A program made the position numbers and the translations under genes. A stretch of 64,000 nucleotides of DNA from Azotobacter beijerinckii (GTDB lineage Bacteria; Pseudomonadota; Gammaproteobacteria; Pseudomonadales; Pseudomonadaceae): assembly GCF_900110885.1 (NCBI RefSeq), contig NZ_FOFJ01000003.1, forward strand, positions 1 through 64,000. Direction: 5' to 3'. Of the stretch, positions 37,277 to 47,844 are shown piece after piece (positions within the stretch are counted from its first letter, which is position 1; every line of letters starts with the position of its first letter). The notes beneath the pieces are model-generated. The model was not told where the DNA came from. It was given only the letters and a program-made list of their open reading frames with translations, and did not search any database.

Positions 37277-37546
37277 TCAATCCTCGATGATTTCCGCCAG
37301 GACGATGCCGGAGGCGGAGCCCAGGTCGTTGCTCAGCACCGAGCAGTGATCGCTGGAGTTGACCAGATAGACGTTGAAACCCGGACGCTCGGCGACCGGC
37401 TTGGCGTTGACCACGATGTCGTCCTCCATGCAGCAGGTGAAGTGCACGCCGGGATGGGCGCTGCGCAGGCTGGCGAGCAGGCTTTCGCCCAGAACCCCCT
37501 GTTCGGCCTGGCGGATGACATCGTCGAGAAGTGTTTGGCTGATCAT
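37277..37546 (-). CDS. Small nif-cluster protein (orf1 position)
   Basis: An 89-residue protein between nifY and lrv. It has a helical start (SQTLLDDVIRQAEQGVLGE), then VHFTCCMEDDIVVNAKPVA and a C-terminal VYLVNSSDHCSVLSNDLG. Cysteine pair CC at residues 38-39 is the only metal-binding hint. Same order is known in Azotobacter and the function has not been established. It precedes lrv by 8 bases. Confidence 0.85.
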   Translation of the reverse strand: MISQTLLDDVIRQAEQGVLGESLLASLRSAHPGVHFTCCMEDDIVVNAKPVAERPGFNVYLVNSSDHCSVLSNDLGSASGIVLAEIIED

Positions 37547-37569
37547 GGCTGTGTCCTCATCCGAAGCAG

Positions 37570-38298
37570 TTACTGGGTGAAACGTACGCGCTGGTCGGGC
37601 TCGGCACCCATCGCCTTGGCCAGCCAGGGCGGCGGCGCGGTGGCCAGCACCCGCTGCAGCTCCTCGACGATCTCGCGGGCCGGCTGGGCACGGGCCAGGC
37701 GGACCGGATGGACCCCGGCGCGGACCACCTTGGCCGCCGCCGGACCGCCGATACTCAGGGTGTAGAGCAGCTGGCAGTCGCCGAGCAATTCGGCCCGGCG
37801 CGCATGGCGGTCTTCGTCGTCGCGACCGGGACCGGGCTCGCGCAGGTCGACCAGACGGGTCTCGCGGGGCGAGATCTGGTAGATGAGAAAGCGCGCGCAA
37901 TTGCTGAAGATGCCGTCCAGACGCTCGCCGCTGTCGGACGCGCAGGCGATGCGCACCGAGTAGGGGAATTCGCCCTCGCGATAGGGCTCGGGGATCGGCA
38001 GGGGATCTTCCGGCATCCGCACGCCGCGGCCCTTGAGCAGGCCGAGTGCACTGTGCAGCTGACGATCGGTCAGCGCCGGCGGGACACTGTCCCCGCACGC
38101 CTCAAGCAGTCGGGCACGCAGGCGGGAAGCTCGCAGTTTGCGCAGACGCGCTTCCGTGATGGGTTCACCAACGGCGGCAATCAGGGCACGCAGCAGGTGG
38201 GCGGTGTCCACCCCCTTGAGCGAACGTGCCGCCAAGGCAATGCGCAGAGCCAGATGGGCCGGCAGGGGGGCCTGGCCGTACGGCGGTTGCGCACTCAT
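37570..38298 (-). CDS. nifY: Apodinitrogenase-binding protein NifY
   Basis: A 242-residue NifY, which binds cofactor-less NifDK and helps deliver FeMo-co. The N-terminal SAM-like helical region (residues about 15-95) is followed by a NifX-like domain (VRIACASDSGERLDGIFS and GGPAAAKVVRAGVHPVRL). The start is MSAQPPYG at 38298. It follows nifT by four bases. Confidence 0.94.
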   Translation of the reverse strand: MSAQPPYGQAPLPAHLALRIALAARSLKGVDTAHLLRALIAAVGEPITEARLRKLRASRLRARLLEACGDSVPPALTDRQLHSALGLLKGRGVRMPEDPLPIPEPYREGEFPYSVRIACASDSGERLDGIFSNCARFLIYQISPRETRLVDLREPGPGRDDEDRHARRAELLGDCQLLYTLSIGGPAAAKVVRAGVHPVRLARAQPAREIVEELQRVLATAPPPWLAKAMGAEPDQRVRFTQ

Positions 38299-38302
38299 GG
38301 AA

Positions 38303-38521
38303 TCAGGCCTCGCCGGCTCGCTTGGCGCGCACGGTGATCGGCAGCTTGGGTTGCGGGATCGGCTCGATGAAGTAGCTGGAGCCGTCGCCGAGGGTGACCT
38401 CGCCGCCCCACAGCTCGGGGCTGTCATGCTCCAGGGAGACCACGATTTCTTCCTGGTCTTTCTTGGCGATGTAGAAGGTCAGTTGACCTGCGTCGTTACG
38501 GCGAATCATGACACTGGGCAT
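38303..38521 (-). CDS. nifT: NifT/FixU
   Basis: A 72-residue NifT/FixU protein with the expected MPSVMIRR start and LWGGEVTLGDGSSYFIEP core. Non-essential in tested diazotrophs, with an unknown role in nitrogenase maturation. It lies 132 bases after nifK. Confidence 0.94.
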   Translation of the reverse strand: MPSVMIRRNDAGQLTFYIAKKDQEEIVVSLEHDSPELWGGEVTLGDGSSYFIEPIPQPKLPITVRAKRAGEA

Positions 38522-38653
38522 GGGCTTGCTCCTTAGACAGGTTTGGCGGTGTCGCAGGCTGCGGATGCTAAGCGCCCGCCGGCCTGCTGACAACCGCCAA
38601 GGAAATGCCGGAGCGGCTGGCGCCGCCCCGGCCGATACCGCTCGAACCGCGAC

Positions 38654-40225
38654 TTAGCGAACCAGGTCGTGGTTGTAGTCGGTGGCCTGCATACCGCGGG
38701 TTTCCTCGTCCAGACGCTCCAGGATCGAGTTCACCAGGGTGGTCAGGATCTGCATGGCACCCTCGTAACCCAGGGTGGTGGAGCGATGCAGGTGGTGACG
38801 GTCGAAGATCGGGAAGCCGATACGGATCAGCGGAACTTCGAACTCTTTGCCCTTGTGCAGGGTGTCGCGCTGGATGAACTTGCCGTAGCTGTTGCCGATC
38901 ATGAAGTCCGGCTTGTTGGTGAAGACCAGGGAACGCATGTGCCACAGGTCGCGACCAACGTGAACTTCACAGTCCTTGCCGTACGGGGAAGCGGCCAGGA
39001 TGGCGTCGACCGCCTTCTTCCAGCGCTTGCTGCCGTTGTTGCACAGGATGTGGGTCGGCTCGCAGCCCAGCTCCAGCAGGAACTTGACCATGCCCATCAC
39101 GAAGTCCGGGTCACCCCACAGAGCGAACTTCTTGCCGTGCAGCCAGGTGTGGGAGTCGGTCATCATGTCGACCAGACGGCCACGCTCTTTGGTCAGGCTG
39201 GCCGGAATCGGCTGGCCGCTGATTTCGCTGACTTTCATCAGGAATTCGTCGGTCCAGTCCAGGCCCATCGGGATGCTCAGCTTCGGAACTTCGTGCTTCC
39301 AGGTACCTTCGACCAGTTTCTTGGTCTTTTCCAGCTGCCAGGGTTGCAGCAGGACGGTGCTGAGAGCGTTCGGCGCGTCCTTCATCTCTTCCTGGGTGGT
39401 GCCGCCCGCGTACATGCGGAACTGACCGTCAGCCGGGGTATCCAGCACTTCTTCCGGATCGGAGAGCAGGCTGTAGCCCACGCCCATTTCCGAGAGCATG
39501 CGCTTGATCACGCGGAAGTTGCCCAGGTAGGTTTCGAAGCCGGGGACGATGTTGAGCTTGCCGTTGCTGCCAACCACCTTGTCGTCCATCGACTTGGCGG
39601 TGAAGTAGCGAGCGATGCCTTCGAACATGTTGTCCCAGCCGGTCACGTGGCTGCCCACGAAGCTCGGGGTGTGGGCGAACGGCACCGGGTACTCGTCAGG
39701 AATGAAACCTTCCTTCTTCGAGTTGTTGATGAAGGCGTTGAGGTCGTCACCGATGACCTCGGCCATGCAGGTGGTGGACACTGCGATCATGTCGGGCTTG
39801 TAGGTAGCCTTACAGTTCTGCAGACCGTCCTTCATGTTCTGCTGGCCGCCGAACACCGCCGCGTCTTCGGTCATGGAGTCGGAAACGCAGGAAACCGGCT
39901 CGCGGAAGTGGCGGTTGAAGTAGGAGCGGAAATAGGCCACGCAACCCTGGGAACCGTGCACGTAGGGCATGGTCTTCTCGAAGCCCAGTGCGCACAGAAC
40001 AGCGCCCAGCGGCTGGCAAGCCTTGGCCGGGTTAATGGTCAGGGCTTCACGCTGGAAGTTCAGTTCCTTGTATTCTTCAGTGGTGGTCCACTGGAACACT
40101 TCGTCGATCTTCTCTTGCGGATGCTTTTCCTCGAAGCCGTCGCGCTTCTTGGCAAGCATGTCCTTGTAGTCTTGATCGAGGAACAGCGGGTAGCTGGCTT
40201 TGATGTTATCGACTTGCTGGCTCAT
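38654..40225 (-). CDS. nifK: Nitrogenase MoFe protein beta subunit
   Basis: A 523-residue beta subunit, the same length as in A. vinelandii. P-cluster ligands are C70 (AKACQPLG), C95 (GSQGCVAY) and C153 (STTCMAEV). With NifD it forms the alpha2-beta2 dinitrogenase. It is separated from nifD by a GC-rich hairpin spacer. Confidence 0.98.
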   Translation of the reverse strand: MSQQVDNIKASYPLFLDQDYKDMLAKKRDGFEEKHPQEKIDEVFQWTTTEEYKELNFQREALTINPAKACQPLGAVLCALGFEKTMPYVHGSQGCVAYFRSYFNRHFREPVSCVSDSMTEDAAVFGGQQNMKDGLQNCKATYKPDMIAVSTTCMAEVIGDDLNAFINNSKKEGFIPDEYPVPFAHTPSFVGSHVTGWDNMFEGIARYFTAKSMDDKVVGSNGKLNIVPGFETYLGNFRVIKRMLSEMGVGYSLLSDPEEVLDTPADGQFRMYAGGTTQEEMKDAPNALSTVLLQPWQLEKTKKLVEGTWKHEVPKLSIPMGLDWTDEFLMKVSEISGQPIPASLTKERGRLVDMMTDSHTWLHGKKFALWGDPDFVMGMVKFLLELGCEPTHILCNNGSKRWKKAVDAILAASPYGKDCEVHVGRDLWHMRSLVFTNKPDFMIGNSYGKFIQRDTLHKGKEFEVPLIRIGFPIFDRHHLHRSTTLGYEGAMQILTTLVNSILERLDEETRGMQATDYNHDLVR

Positions 40226-40274
40226 GACTCTCTCCTACGCCCCACTCATCTGTGGACGGCGATAGCGGATGTCG

Positions 40275-40301
40275 GCTGCGGGCGGGCGGCCCGCCCACAG
40301 C
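40275..40301 (-). repeat. Inverted repeat between nifD and nifK
   Basis: Arms GCTGCGGGCGGG and CCCGCCCACAGC with loop CGG form a 12-bp stem with one mismatch or wobble. It sits in the 101-base nifD-nifK spacer, close to the middle, and has no T-run. It probably works as an mRNA stem that protects upstream message ends. Confidence 0.75.
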
Positions 40302-40326
40302 GGACGATGCGTACGATTGCGGACTA

Positions 40327-41808
40327 TCAGGCGCTGGCGGCGACTTTCTCGGCGGCTTCATCAGCCTGCTGCCAAGGAGCCTGCAGTTTCTTCCAGCACG
40401 GATTGTTCAGGGTCATGTCCATGTCACGGGCGAAGATGGCGAAGCCGTCGAAGCCGTGGTACGGGCCGGAATAATCCCAGGAGTGCATCTGACGGAAGGG
40501 GATGCCCATCTTCTGGAAGATGAACTTTTCCTTGATGCCGGAGCCAATCAGGTCGGGCTTGACCTTCTTGACGAATTCTTCGAATTCGTAGCCGGTCACG
40601 TCATCGTACAGCAGGGTGGAGTCACCCATTTCCTTCATGGTACGGTCGTAGTCGTCGTTGTGAGCGAACTCGTAACCGGTACCCACGACTTCCATGCCCA
40701 GATCTTCGTAGGCGCCGATCACGTGACGCGGACGCAGACCGCCGATGTAGAGCATGACGCGCTTGCCTTCGAGGCGCGGGCGGAACTTGGCGACCACCGC
40801 TTCCCACTCAGGCTTGTACTTGGCGATGACTTCTTCGCACTTCTTCTGGATGCTCTCGTCGAACTTGGCGGCGATGGCACGCAGCGACTCGATGGTCTTG
40901 GTCGGGCCGAAGAAGTTGTACTCCATCCATGGGATACCGTACTTCTCTTCCATGTGACGGGAGATGTAGTTCATCGAGCGGTAGCAGTGAACCAGGTTCA
41001 GCTTGACCTTCGGGGTCAGCTCGATTTCGGCGATGGAGCCGTCGCCGGACCACTGGGCGACGCAACGCAGGCCCATTTCTTCCAGCAGGATGCGCGAGGA
41101 CCAGGCGTCGCCACCGATGTTGTAGTCACCGATGATGGCTACGTCGTACGGGGTGGTCTGGAAGCTGTTGTCGTCGTCACGGTTGCCCAGGACCCAGTCA
41201 CGGACTGCGTCGTTGGCGATGTGGTGACCCAGGGACTGGGAAACGCCACGGAAGCCTTCGCAACGAACCGGAACCACGGTGGTGTTGTGCTCGGCACCCT
41301 TCACCTTGGACACGGATTCGATGTCGTCGCCGATCAGGCCGATCGGGCACTCGGACTGGATGGAGATGCCCTTGTTCAGCGGGAACAGGGTTTCGACTTC
41401 GTCGATCAGCTTGGCGAGCTTCTTGTCGCCGCCGAACACGATGTCCTTCTCCTGGAAGTCCGAGGTGAAGTTCATGGTGACGAAAGCGTTCACACCGGTG
41501 GTGCCGATGTAGTAGTTACGACGGCCGGCACGCGAATACTGGCCGCAGCCTACCGGGCCGTGAGAGATGTGGATCATGTCCTTGATCGGACCCCAGACCA
41601 CGCCCTTGGAACCGGCGTAAGCACAGCCGCGGATGGTCATCAGACCAGGCTGGGACTTCTTGTTGGAAGTGATGCACTTCTTCGACTGGGTCACCGCCGG
41701 GTCGTTGACGGCCAGGTGCTTGGCGCGGTCTTTACGGGCTTTCTCGGGGTAAACTTCCAGGACTTCCTGGATGAGGGATTCGACCTCTTCGCGCGACATA
41801 CCGGACAT
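40327..41808 (-). CDS. nifD: Nitrogenase MoFe protein alpha subunit
   Basis: A 493-residue alpha subunit. P-cluster ligands are C62, C88 and C154. FeMo-co is held by C275 ([10 protein letters not shown]) and H442 (MHSWDYSG). V70, Q191 and H195 near the active site are kept, so N2-reducing function is expected. The start is [10 protein letters not shown] at 41808, and the longer frame is read through the hairpin spacer. Several surface positions (for example AEHNTTVVP and NRDDDNSFQ) differ from the A. vinelandii sequence as I remember it. Confidence 0.98.
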   Translation of the reverse strand: MSGMSREEVESLIQEVLEVYPEKARKDRAKHLAVNDPAVTQSKKCITSNKKSQPGLMTIRGCAYAGSKGVVWGPIKDMIHISHGPVGCGQYSRAGRRNYYIGTTGVNAFVTMNFTSDFQEKDIVFGGDKKLAKLIDEVETLFPLNKGISIQSECPIGLIGDDIESVSKVKGAEHNTTVVPVRCEGFRGVSQSLGHHIANDAVRDWVLGNRDDDNSFQTTPYDVAIIGDYNIGGDAWSSRILLEEMGLRCVAQWSGDGSIAEIELTPKVKLNLVHCYRSMNYISRHMEEKYGIPWMEYNFFGPTKTIESLRAIAAKFDESIQKKCEEVIAKYKPEWEAVVAKFRPRLEGKRVMLYIGGLRPRHVIGAYEDLGMEVVGTGYEFAHNDDYDRTMKEMGDSTLLYDDVTGYEFEEFVKKVKPDLIGSGIKEKFIFQKMGIPFRQMHSWDYSGPYHGFDGFAIFARDMDMTLNNPCWKKLQAPWQQADEAAEKVAASA

Positions 41809-41855
41809 TGGGTATGACTCCTCTTGCTTTGCGTTCGTGTGCGGGTAACGGATGG

Positions 41856-41908
41856 GTCGCACTGCGCACGCGCAGTGCGACACTCCGGCAGGGCCCATCT
41901 GCCCTGCC
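41856..41908 (-). repeat. Two tandem hairpins between nifH and nifD
   Basis: The 122-base spacer contains a perfect 11-bp stem (GTCGCACTGCG, loop CACG, CGCAGTGCGAC, 41856-41881) and a perfect 8-bp stem (GGCAGGGC, CCATCT, GCCCTGCC, 41887-41908). Neither has a T-run. Such stems after nifH are known to favour separate, stable nifH message, matching the excess of NifH over NifDK. Confidence 0.82.
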
Positions 41909-41930
41909 CCGTCCTACTGAAGCGGAGCTA

Positions 41931-43023
<1,093 letters not shown>

Positions 43024-43077
43024 ACCGAACAATCTCCCTACATCATCTCCCAGCCCCTCGCCTTCCCCGCCCCCGGA

Positions 43078-43214
43078 TGTGACAAAACCGACAATTGTCG
43101 CGAAGCCGCGCCCCGCCATGGCCCACAGACGCGACAAGCCCCCTTGCCAAACACCATAAATTGCTTATATTTCAGATACTTGTTCTCACATCGCTACTGG
43201 GCGCGGTTATTGCA
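43078..43214 (+). promoter_or_regulatory. Divergent nif promoter of the SIR2-like operon
   Basis: A perfect NifA site TGT-N10-ACA (43078-43093) precedes GGCGCGGTTATTGC (43200-43213), which has GG-N10-GC spacing and TTGCA at -12. Predicted start near 43225, with a GTG start codon at 43257. The site is separate from the nifH one and so gives each side its own activator site. Confidence 0.82.
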
Positions 43215-43256
43215 AGTGGTTGTCGATTCTTGCCCTTCTTTCCGCAGGAGAGTCCA

Positions 43257-44120
43257 GTGAACAACAGCTTATTAAAGGAAATCCTCGCCCAGCTCGGCTC
43301 GGGCGAAATCGTTCCCTACCTGGGCCAAGGCGTTCTGCGCGGAGTCGTCGACCGCGACACGGGCAAGCCGATTCCCGCCGACAGCGACAGCCTGATCCTC
43401 GCCATGACCGGCGGGCAGCCGATGTCGCCGCGTCTCATGTATGAGTTCTCCCGGGCCGCCATGCACCTGGAGAACAAGAAGGGCCGCAGCTTCATCGAGC
43501 GCTTCCTGACCCAGGTCTACGGCAGCGACAACTGGACCCCCTCGCCGGTCCACCAGTGGCTGACCGACCTCGACCTGCCCTATATCATCGACTGCAACCG
43601 CGACACCCAGTTGCAGCACTGCTATATCGCTGTCGAGCGCAAGCACACCCTGGTGGTCGGCGCCGCGCGTCTCGCCGCGACCCCTTACCGCTTCGATCTG
43701 TACCACTTCGAGGACGGCAAGTACCGCAAGATCGCGCTGGAGCAGGTCGACACCGCCCTGCCGGTGATCTTCAAGCCGCACGGCACCCCGCTGCCCAAGC
43801 CCGGCTACGTGGCCTCGGATGCCGACTTCGTCGACTACATCACCGAGCTGATGGGCGGCTTCGCGATTCCCGACTGGATCAAGCTGCACCGCAAGAACAA
43901 GCGCTACCTGTTCCTCGGCCAGCACTTCAACCGCGACACCGAGCGCATGGTGATGAGCGATATGATCTACGATGCCGCCGAACCGGCCGGCTGGGTCCTG
44001 ATCGATCAGCCAAGCGACAAAGAACGCAAGGTCTGCGAGCGCAAGAACCTGCAACTGATCGAGGCCGACTGGAGCAGTCTCCTCGCCCTCGCCAACCCCA
44101 GTGCCACTGAAGTGGCCTGA
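43257..44120 (+). CDS. SIR2-like domain protein, divergent from nifH
   Basis: A 287-residue protein with SIR2-like fold features: EIVPYLGQGVLRGV (residues 17-30) in the place of the NAD-binding GAGxS loop, PYIIDCNRDTQLQ in place of the TTNYD strand, and IFKPHGTPLP carrying the HG motif. The glycine loop and Asn-Tyr-Asp are altered, so NAD hydrolase or deacylase activity is uncertain. It uses a GTG start with AGGAG six bases ahead. The upstream NifA/sigma54 pair and the partner gene 33 bases downstream make a nif-controlled two-gene operon. Function in nitrogen fixation not known to me. Confidence 0.8.
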   Translation: MNNSLLKEILAQLGSGEIVPYLGQGVLRGVVDRDTGKPIPADSDSLILAMTGGQPMSPRLMYEFSRAAMHLENKKGRSFIERFLTQVYGSDNWTPSPVHQWLTDLDLPYIIDCNRDTQLQHCYIAVERKHTLVVGAARLAATPYRFDLYHFEDGKYRKIALEQVDTALPVIFKPHGTPLPKPGYVASDADFVDYITELMGGFAIPDWIKLHRKNKRYLFLGQHFNRDTERMVMSDMIYDAAEPAGWVLIDQPSDKERKVCERKNLQLIEADWSSLLALANPSATEVA

Positions 44121-44153
44121 CTCCTCTTCCTTCATCTAGACGAGAAGCCAACC

Positions 44154-44717
44154 ATGCTGTTGAAAAGCTACGAAGACCAAAACCTGCTGTGCAACCTCAG
44201 CGTCAAGGGTGCAACCACCGAAGCCGGCGTCGAAGCCTTCCGTGGCGACCTGGTGGTGATCGAAGGCGACATCGCCGACGACGCTGGCCGCCGCCTGCCG
44301 CCGAAAGCCGTCCTGAAACAAGCCGGCCTGCTGTTCAAGAACGACAAGCTGAGCATGGTTTCCGGTGGCCTGGAGCAACTGGCCCACCTCCCGTCCTTCT
44401 TCGAGCGCTACAAGGGCGACCTGGCCGGCGACGTACAGGCGATCTTCTACGTGAGCAACCTGAGCAAGCCGGTTTACACCGAGCTCGACGGCGTCAAGAT
44501 GATCCTCCAGCCGCACGAAGAAGGCGCCATCTGGAACACCATGATGGAGGACCTGCGCCTGGACAAGGAAGACTTCAAAGGCCAGAGCGCCGAAGACAAG
44601 GTCATCACCATGGCCCAGGGCCTGGCCGACTACAAGCCGAAGTACGAAACCGTTGCCTTCGCCGATGCCCTGAGCTTCGTTTCCACCGTCGTGCGCGAGC
44701 ACCGCGGTCCGGTTTGA
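44154..44717 (+). CDS. Uncharacterised nif-linked protein, partner of SIR2-like gene
   Basis: A 187-residue acidic soluble protein that I do not recognise. It contains LVVIEGDIADDAGRRLPPKA, a helix HLPSFFERYKGDLAGDVQA, the strand segment IFYVSNLSKPVYTELDGVKM and an amphipathic C-terminal half (KEDFKGQSAEDKVITMAQGL). No cysteine motif or signal peptide beyond a single cysteine. It follows the SIR2-like gene in the same operon and ends before a clear terminator. The two genes most likely act together. Confidence 0.8.
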   Translation: MLLKSYEDQNLLCNLSVKGATTEAGVEAFRGDLVVIEGDIADDAGRRLPPKAVLKQAGLLFKNDKLSMVSGGLEQLAHLPSFFERYKGDLAGDVQAIFYVSNLSKPVYTELDGVKMILQPHEEGAIWNTMMEDLRLDKEDFKGQSAEDKVITMAQGLADYKPKYETVAFADALSFVSTVVREHRGPV

Positions 44718-44776
44718 TCGATCACTCGATTTTCCCGATTTCTTCGGCAAGGATGCCCCATTAGGCCTGTTCGCCG

Positions 44777-44807
44777 CTCCCCCTCTTCGTAGGGGGAGTT
44801 TTCTTTT
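44777..44807 (+). terminator. Rho-independent terminator of SIR2-like operon
   Basis: CTCCCCCT, loop CTTCGT, AGGGGGAG is followed by TTTTCTTTT, a classic terminator 60 bases after the second gene. Confidence 0.9.
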
Positions 44808-44854
44808 CGGGCTCCGCTTTTTTCGCCCGGCTCACCGCCAGGCATCCCCCACCC

Positions 44855-45592
44855 TCAGGTCTCCCTCCGCAGCCGGGTGAAAGCGCCCAGCTCCCACTCG
44901 CGCAGCGCCAGCAGCATCCCCGTTCCATGCCGCTTCGCCAGCGGCGCGGCCAGGCTTTCCTCGTGCAGTTCGGCAAAGCGCCGGCGCAGCGTGCGGATCT
45001 CCGCCTGCAGCTTGGCCAGCGCCGACTCGGTGAGCATGCCGTGGGCGAAGCCCAGCACCTCGTCGCCGCCGGCAAAGTCGCTGGCCAGGAACTCGCCCAG
45101 CCCCTGGCGCAGGAAAAAGCGGTGGATCGGCCCGTTGGGCCGCCAGTCGAAATCCCGCGCGACGTTCAGGCGGACGCGGTTGCCGGGCAGCAGATCGAGC
45201 AGGCGCAGGCGGTCCAGCCGCGCCAGGCGCTGGATGCATTCCGCCTCGCCGAGCCGGTAGATCGCGAGGATCTCGTCGAACGTCCAGTGGTTGAGCACGC
45301 AGACCGCGACCAGCAGCAGCTTCTCGTCGGAGACCAGCTCGCGCTCCTGGCCTTCGCTCAGGGTATGCAGGCGCGCCCCGCTGAGCGCCGCCTCCTGGGC
45401 CAGTTCGGCGAGGCTGAAACCGAGCAGGTGGCCGATCTCGAGCAACCGGTCGAGACTGAAACGTCGGGTTGCGAACATGCGCTTGACGCTCGCCTCGGAC
45501 AGCCCGAGGCGCGTGCCCAGCTCGCGATAGGTGATGCCCTGGAGTTTCAGGCGCTGCTTGAGGGTGCCTACCAGGCGGTCGAGTTCGCTCAT
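44855..45592 (-). CDS. XRE-type transcriptional regulator
   Basis: A 245-residue regulator. The N-terminal helix-turn-helix is TYRELGTRLGLSEASVKRMF (about 21-40), of the XRE/Cro type. The rest is a helical ligand or oligomerisation domain (LLLVAVCVLNHWTFDEILA, later HRFFLRQGLGEFLASDFAGG). Similar proteins next to an acyltransferase gene occur in Pseudomonas. The start is MSELDR at 45592. It is divergent from the aas-lplT operon and may control it; that is inference. Confidence 0.85.
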   Translation of the reverse strand: MSELDRLVGTLKQRLKLQGITYRELGTRLGLSEASVKRMFATRRFSLDRLLEIGHLLGFSLAELAQEAALSGARLHTLSEGQERELVSDEKLLLVAVCVLNHWTFDEILAIYRLGEAECIQRLARLDRLRLLDLLPGNRVRLNVARDFDWRPNGPIHRFFLRQGLGEFLASDFAGGDEVLGFAHGMLTESALAKLQAEIRTLRRRFAELHEESLAAPLAKRHGTGMLLALREWELGAFTRLRRET

Positions 45593-45711
45593 CGGACAAA
45601 GGTATCGTTTTCCGCTACTTGTACGGTAATTCTGCACGACTTTTTCCGACAAGGTTTCGTTTCGTTCCATGAGCCGCCATGCTGGCGGCTCTTCCATGCC
45701 AGGGACCGATC

Positions 45712-47844
45712 ATGCTCAAGCCCCTTCTGCGCCTGCTCCTCAAGACCCTCTTCCGGGTCGAGGTCCAAGGCGACCGCAACGTCTTCGACGATCCGCGCAC
45801 GCTGATCGTCGCCAACCACGAATCCTTCCTCGACGGCCTGCTGCTCGGCGTGTTCCTGCCGGTGGATGCGGTGTTCGTGGTGCACACCCAGGTCGCCAGC
45901 CGCCCGCTGTTCCGCGTTGTGCTGCACTTCGTGCCCCACCTGGTGGTCGACTCGAGCAGCCCGCTGGCGATCAAGCAGATCGTCAGGCTGGTGGAAAGCG
46001 GACGGCCGGTGGCGATCTTCCCGGAGGGGCGGATCACCCGCACCGGCTCGCTGATGAAGGTCTACGACGGCGCCGCCTTCGTCGCCGCCCGGACCGGCGC
46101 CACCGTCGTGCCGGTACGCATCGACGGCGCCGCACAGAGCTACTTCGGCCGCCTGGCCGGGGTCTTCCCGCGCCGGGCGTTTCCCAAGGTGCGTATCTCG
46201 ATCCGCCCGCCCCAGCACATCCCGATGCCCGACCTGCCCTCGGCCAGGCTGCGCCGCCGCCGCGCCGGCGAGCTGCTGCGCCACCTCCTGCTCGACATGC
46301 TGGTCGCCACCCGCCCGCAACGCACCCTCTACGAGGCCTTCCTCGACGCCCGGGAAACCTTCGGCGCGAACTACCGGCTGGTCGAGGACATCCGCCTGCA
46401 GGAGGAGTCCTACGGCTCGCTGCTGAAGATGGCCCTGGCCCTGGCCCGCCTGACCGCGCGCCTGAGCGCACCGGGCGAGACGGTCGGGGTGCTCGCCCCC
46501 AACGCCGCGCCGGCCCTCGGCCTGCTGCTCGGCCTGTCGCTCGGCCGGCGCGTCCCCGCCCTGCTCAACTACACGGCCGGCCCCGAGGGGCTGCGCGCCG
46601 CCTGCCACGCCGCCGACCTCAAGACCCTCGTCGCCTCGCGCACCTTCGTCGAGAAGGCGCACCTCGGCCCGCTGCTCGCCGCCGTGCCGGAGGTCCGCGT
46701 GCACTATCTGGAGGATCTCAAGGCCGAGTTCGGCCTCGCCGACCGGCTGTGGGTGCTCTGGCACCTGGCCTTCCCGCGCCGCGCCGCGCTGCCCCAGACG
46801 CCCGAGGACGCCGCCGTGGTGCTGTTCACCTCGGGTTCCGAAGGTAAACCCAAGGGCGTCGTCCACTCCCATGCCGCGCTGCTGGCCAACGTCGCGCAGA
46901 TCCGCGCGGTGGCCGACTTCACGCCGCAGGACAAGTTCATGATGGCCCTGCCGCTGTTCCATGCCTTCGGCCTGACCAGCGGCGCGCTGCTGCCGCTGGT
47001 CTCCGGCTGCCAGGTGTTCCTCTACCCCAACCCGCTGCACTACCGGGTGATCCCCGAGCTGGTCTACGACCGCAACTGCACCGTGCTGTTCGGCACCTCG
47101 ACCTTCCTCGGCAACTACGCCAAGTTCGCCCATCCCTACGACTTCGGCCGCCTGCGCTACGTGGTCGCCGGTGCCGAGCGGCTGGCCGAGAGCGTGCGCA
47201 AACAGTGGCTCGACAAGTTCGGCATCCGCATCCTCGAAGGCTACGGGGTCACCGAGTGCGCGCCGGTGGTGGCGGTCAACGTACCGATGGCCTGCCGCAA
47301 CGGCAGCGTCGGCCAGCTGCTGCCGGGTATCGACTACGAGCTGGAACCGGTGCCCGGCATCGCCGAGGGCGGCGCCCTGCACCTGAAAGGACCGAACCTG
47401 CTCAAGGGCTACCTGCTCTACGACCAACCCGGGGTGATCCAGCCGCCGCCGGCGATCAGGCCCGGCTGGTACGCCACCGGCGACATCGCCAGCGTCGACG
47501 CCGACGGCTACCTGCATATCCTCGGCCGCCTCAAGCGCTTCGCCAAGATCGCCGGCGAGATGGTCTCGCTGGAAACGGTGGAAAGCCTCGCCGCGAGCGC
47601 CGCCCCGGAGTTCCTCCACGCCGCCGCGACACGCAGCGACGCCGCCCGCGGCGAAGCGCTGGTACTCTTCACCACCGCCCCGGAACTCGCCCGCGAACGC
47701 CTGCTCGCCGCGGCGCGGGCGCTCGGGGCGCCGGAGCTTGCGGTGCCGCGGGTGATCCGCCGGATCGACGCGCTGCCCCTGCTCGGCACCGGCAAGACCG
47801 ACTACCAGACCCTCAAACGCATGGCCGAGGAAATCCCCGCATGA
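45712..47844 (+). CDS. aas: Bifunctional acyltransferase/acyl-ACP synthetase
   Basis: A 710-residue Aas-type protein that reacylates lysophospholipid in the inner membrane. The N-terminal PlsC-like domain has VANHESFLDG (NHx4D) and FPEGRIT. The larger C-terminal domain is an AMP-forming ligase with LFTSGSEGKPKGV, EGYGVTECAPVV and GDIASVDADGYLHILGR. The start at 45712 (MLKPLLR) has AGGGA upstream, and the longer frame is a shadow. The following gene, lplT, starts inside its stop codon. Confidence 0.9.
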   Translation: MLKPLLRLLLKTLFRVEVQGDRNVFDDPRTLIVANHESFLDGLLLGVFLPVDAVFVVHTQVASRPLFRVVLHFVPHLVVDSSSPLAIKQIVRLVESGRPVAIFPEGRITRTGSLMKVYDGAAFVAARTGATVVPVRIDGAAQSYFGRLAGVFPRRAFPKVRISIRPPQHIPMPDLPSARLRRRRAGELLRHLLLDMLVATRPQRTLYEAFLDARETFGANYRLVEDIRLQEESYGSLLKMALALARLTARLSAPGETVGVLAPNAAPALGLLLGLSLGRRVPALLNYTAGPEGLRAACHAADLKTLVASRTFVEKAHLGPLLAAVPEVRVHYLEDLKAEFGLADRLWVLWHLAFPRRAALPQTPEDAAVVLFTSGSEGKPKGVVHSHAALLANVAQIRAVADFTPQDKFMMALPLFHAFGLTSGALLPLVSGCQVFLYPNPLHYRVIPELVYDRNCTVLFGTSTFLGNYAKFAHPYDFGRLRYVVAGAERLAESVRKQWLDKFGIRILEGYGVTECAPVVAVNVPMACRNGSVGQLLPGIDYELEPVPGIAEGGALHLKGPNLLKGYLLYDQPGVIQPPPAIRPGWYATGDIASVDADGYLHILGRLKRFAKIAGEMVSLETVESLAASAAPEFLHAAATRSDAARGEALVLFTTAPELARERLLAAARALGAPELAVPRVIRRIDALPLLGTGKTDYQTLKRMAEEIPA

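Noticed and set aside
44154..44717. Calling the SIR2-like pair a phage-defence system
   Set aside because: SIR2 proteins occur in defence systems, but here the operon has a perfect NifA site and sigma54 promoter and sits against nifH, with no nuclease, integrase or other defence gene nearby.
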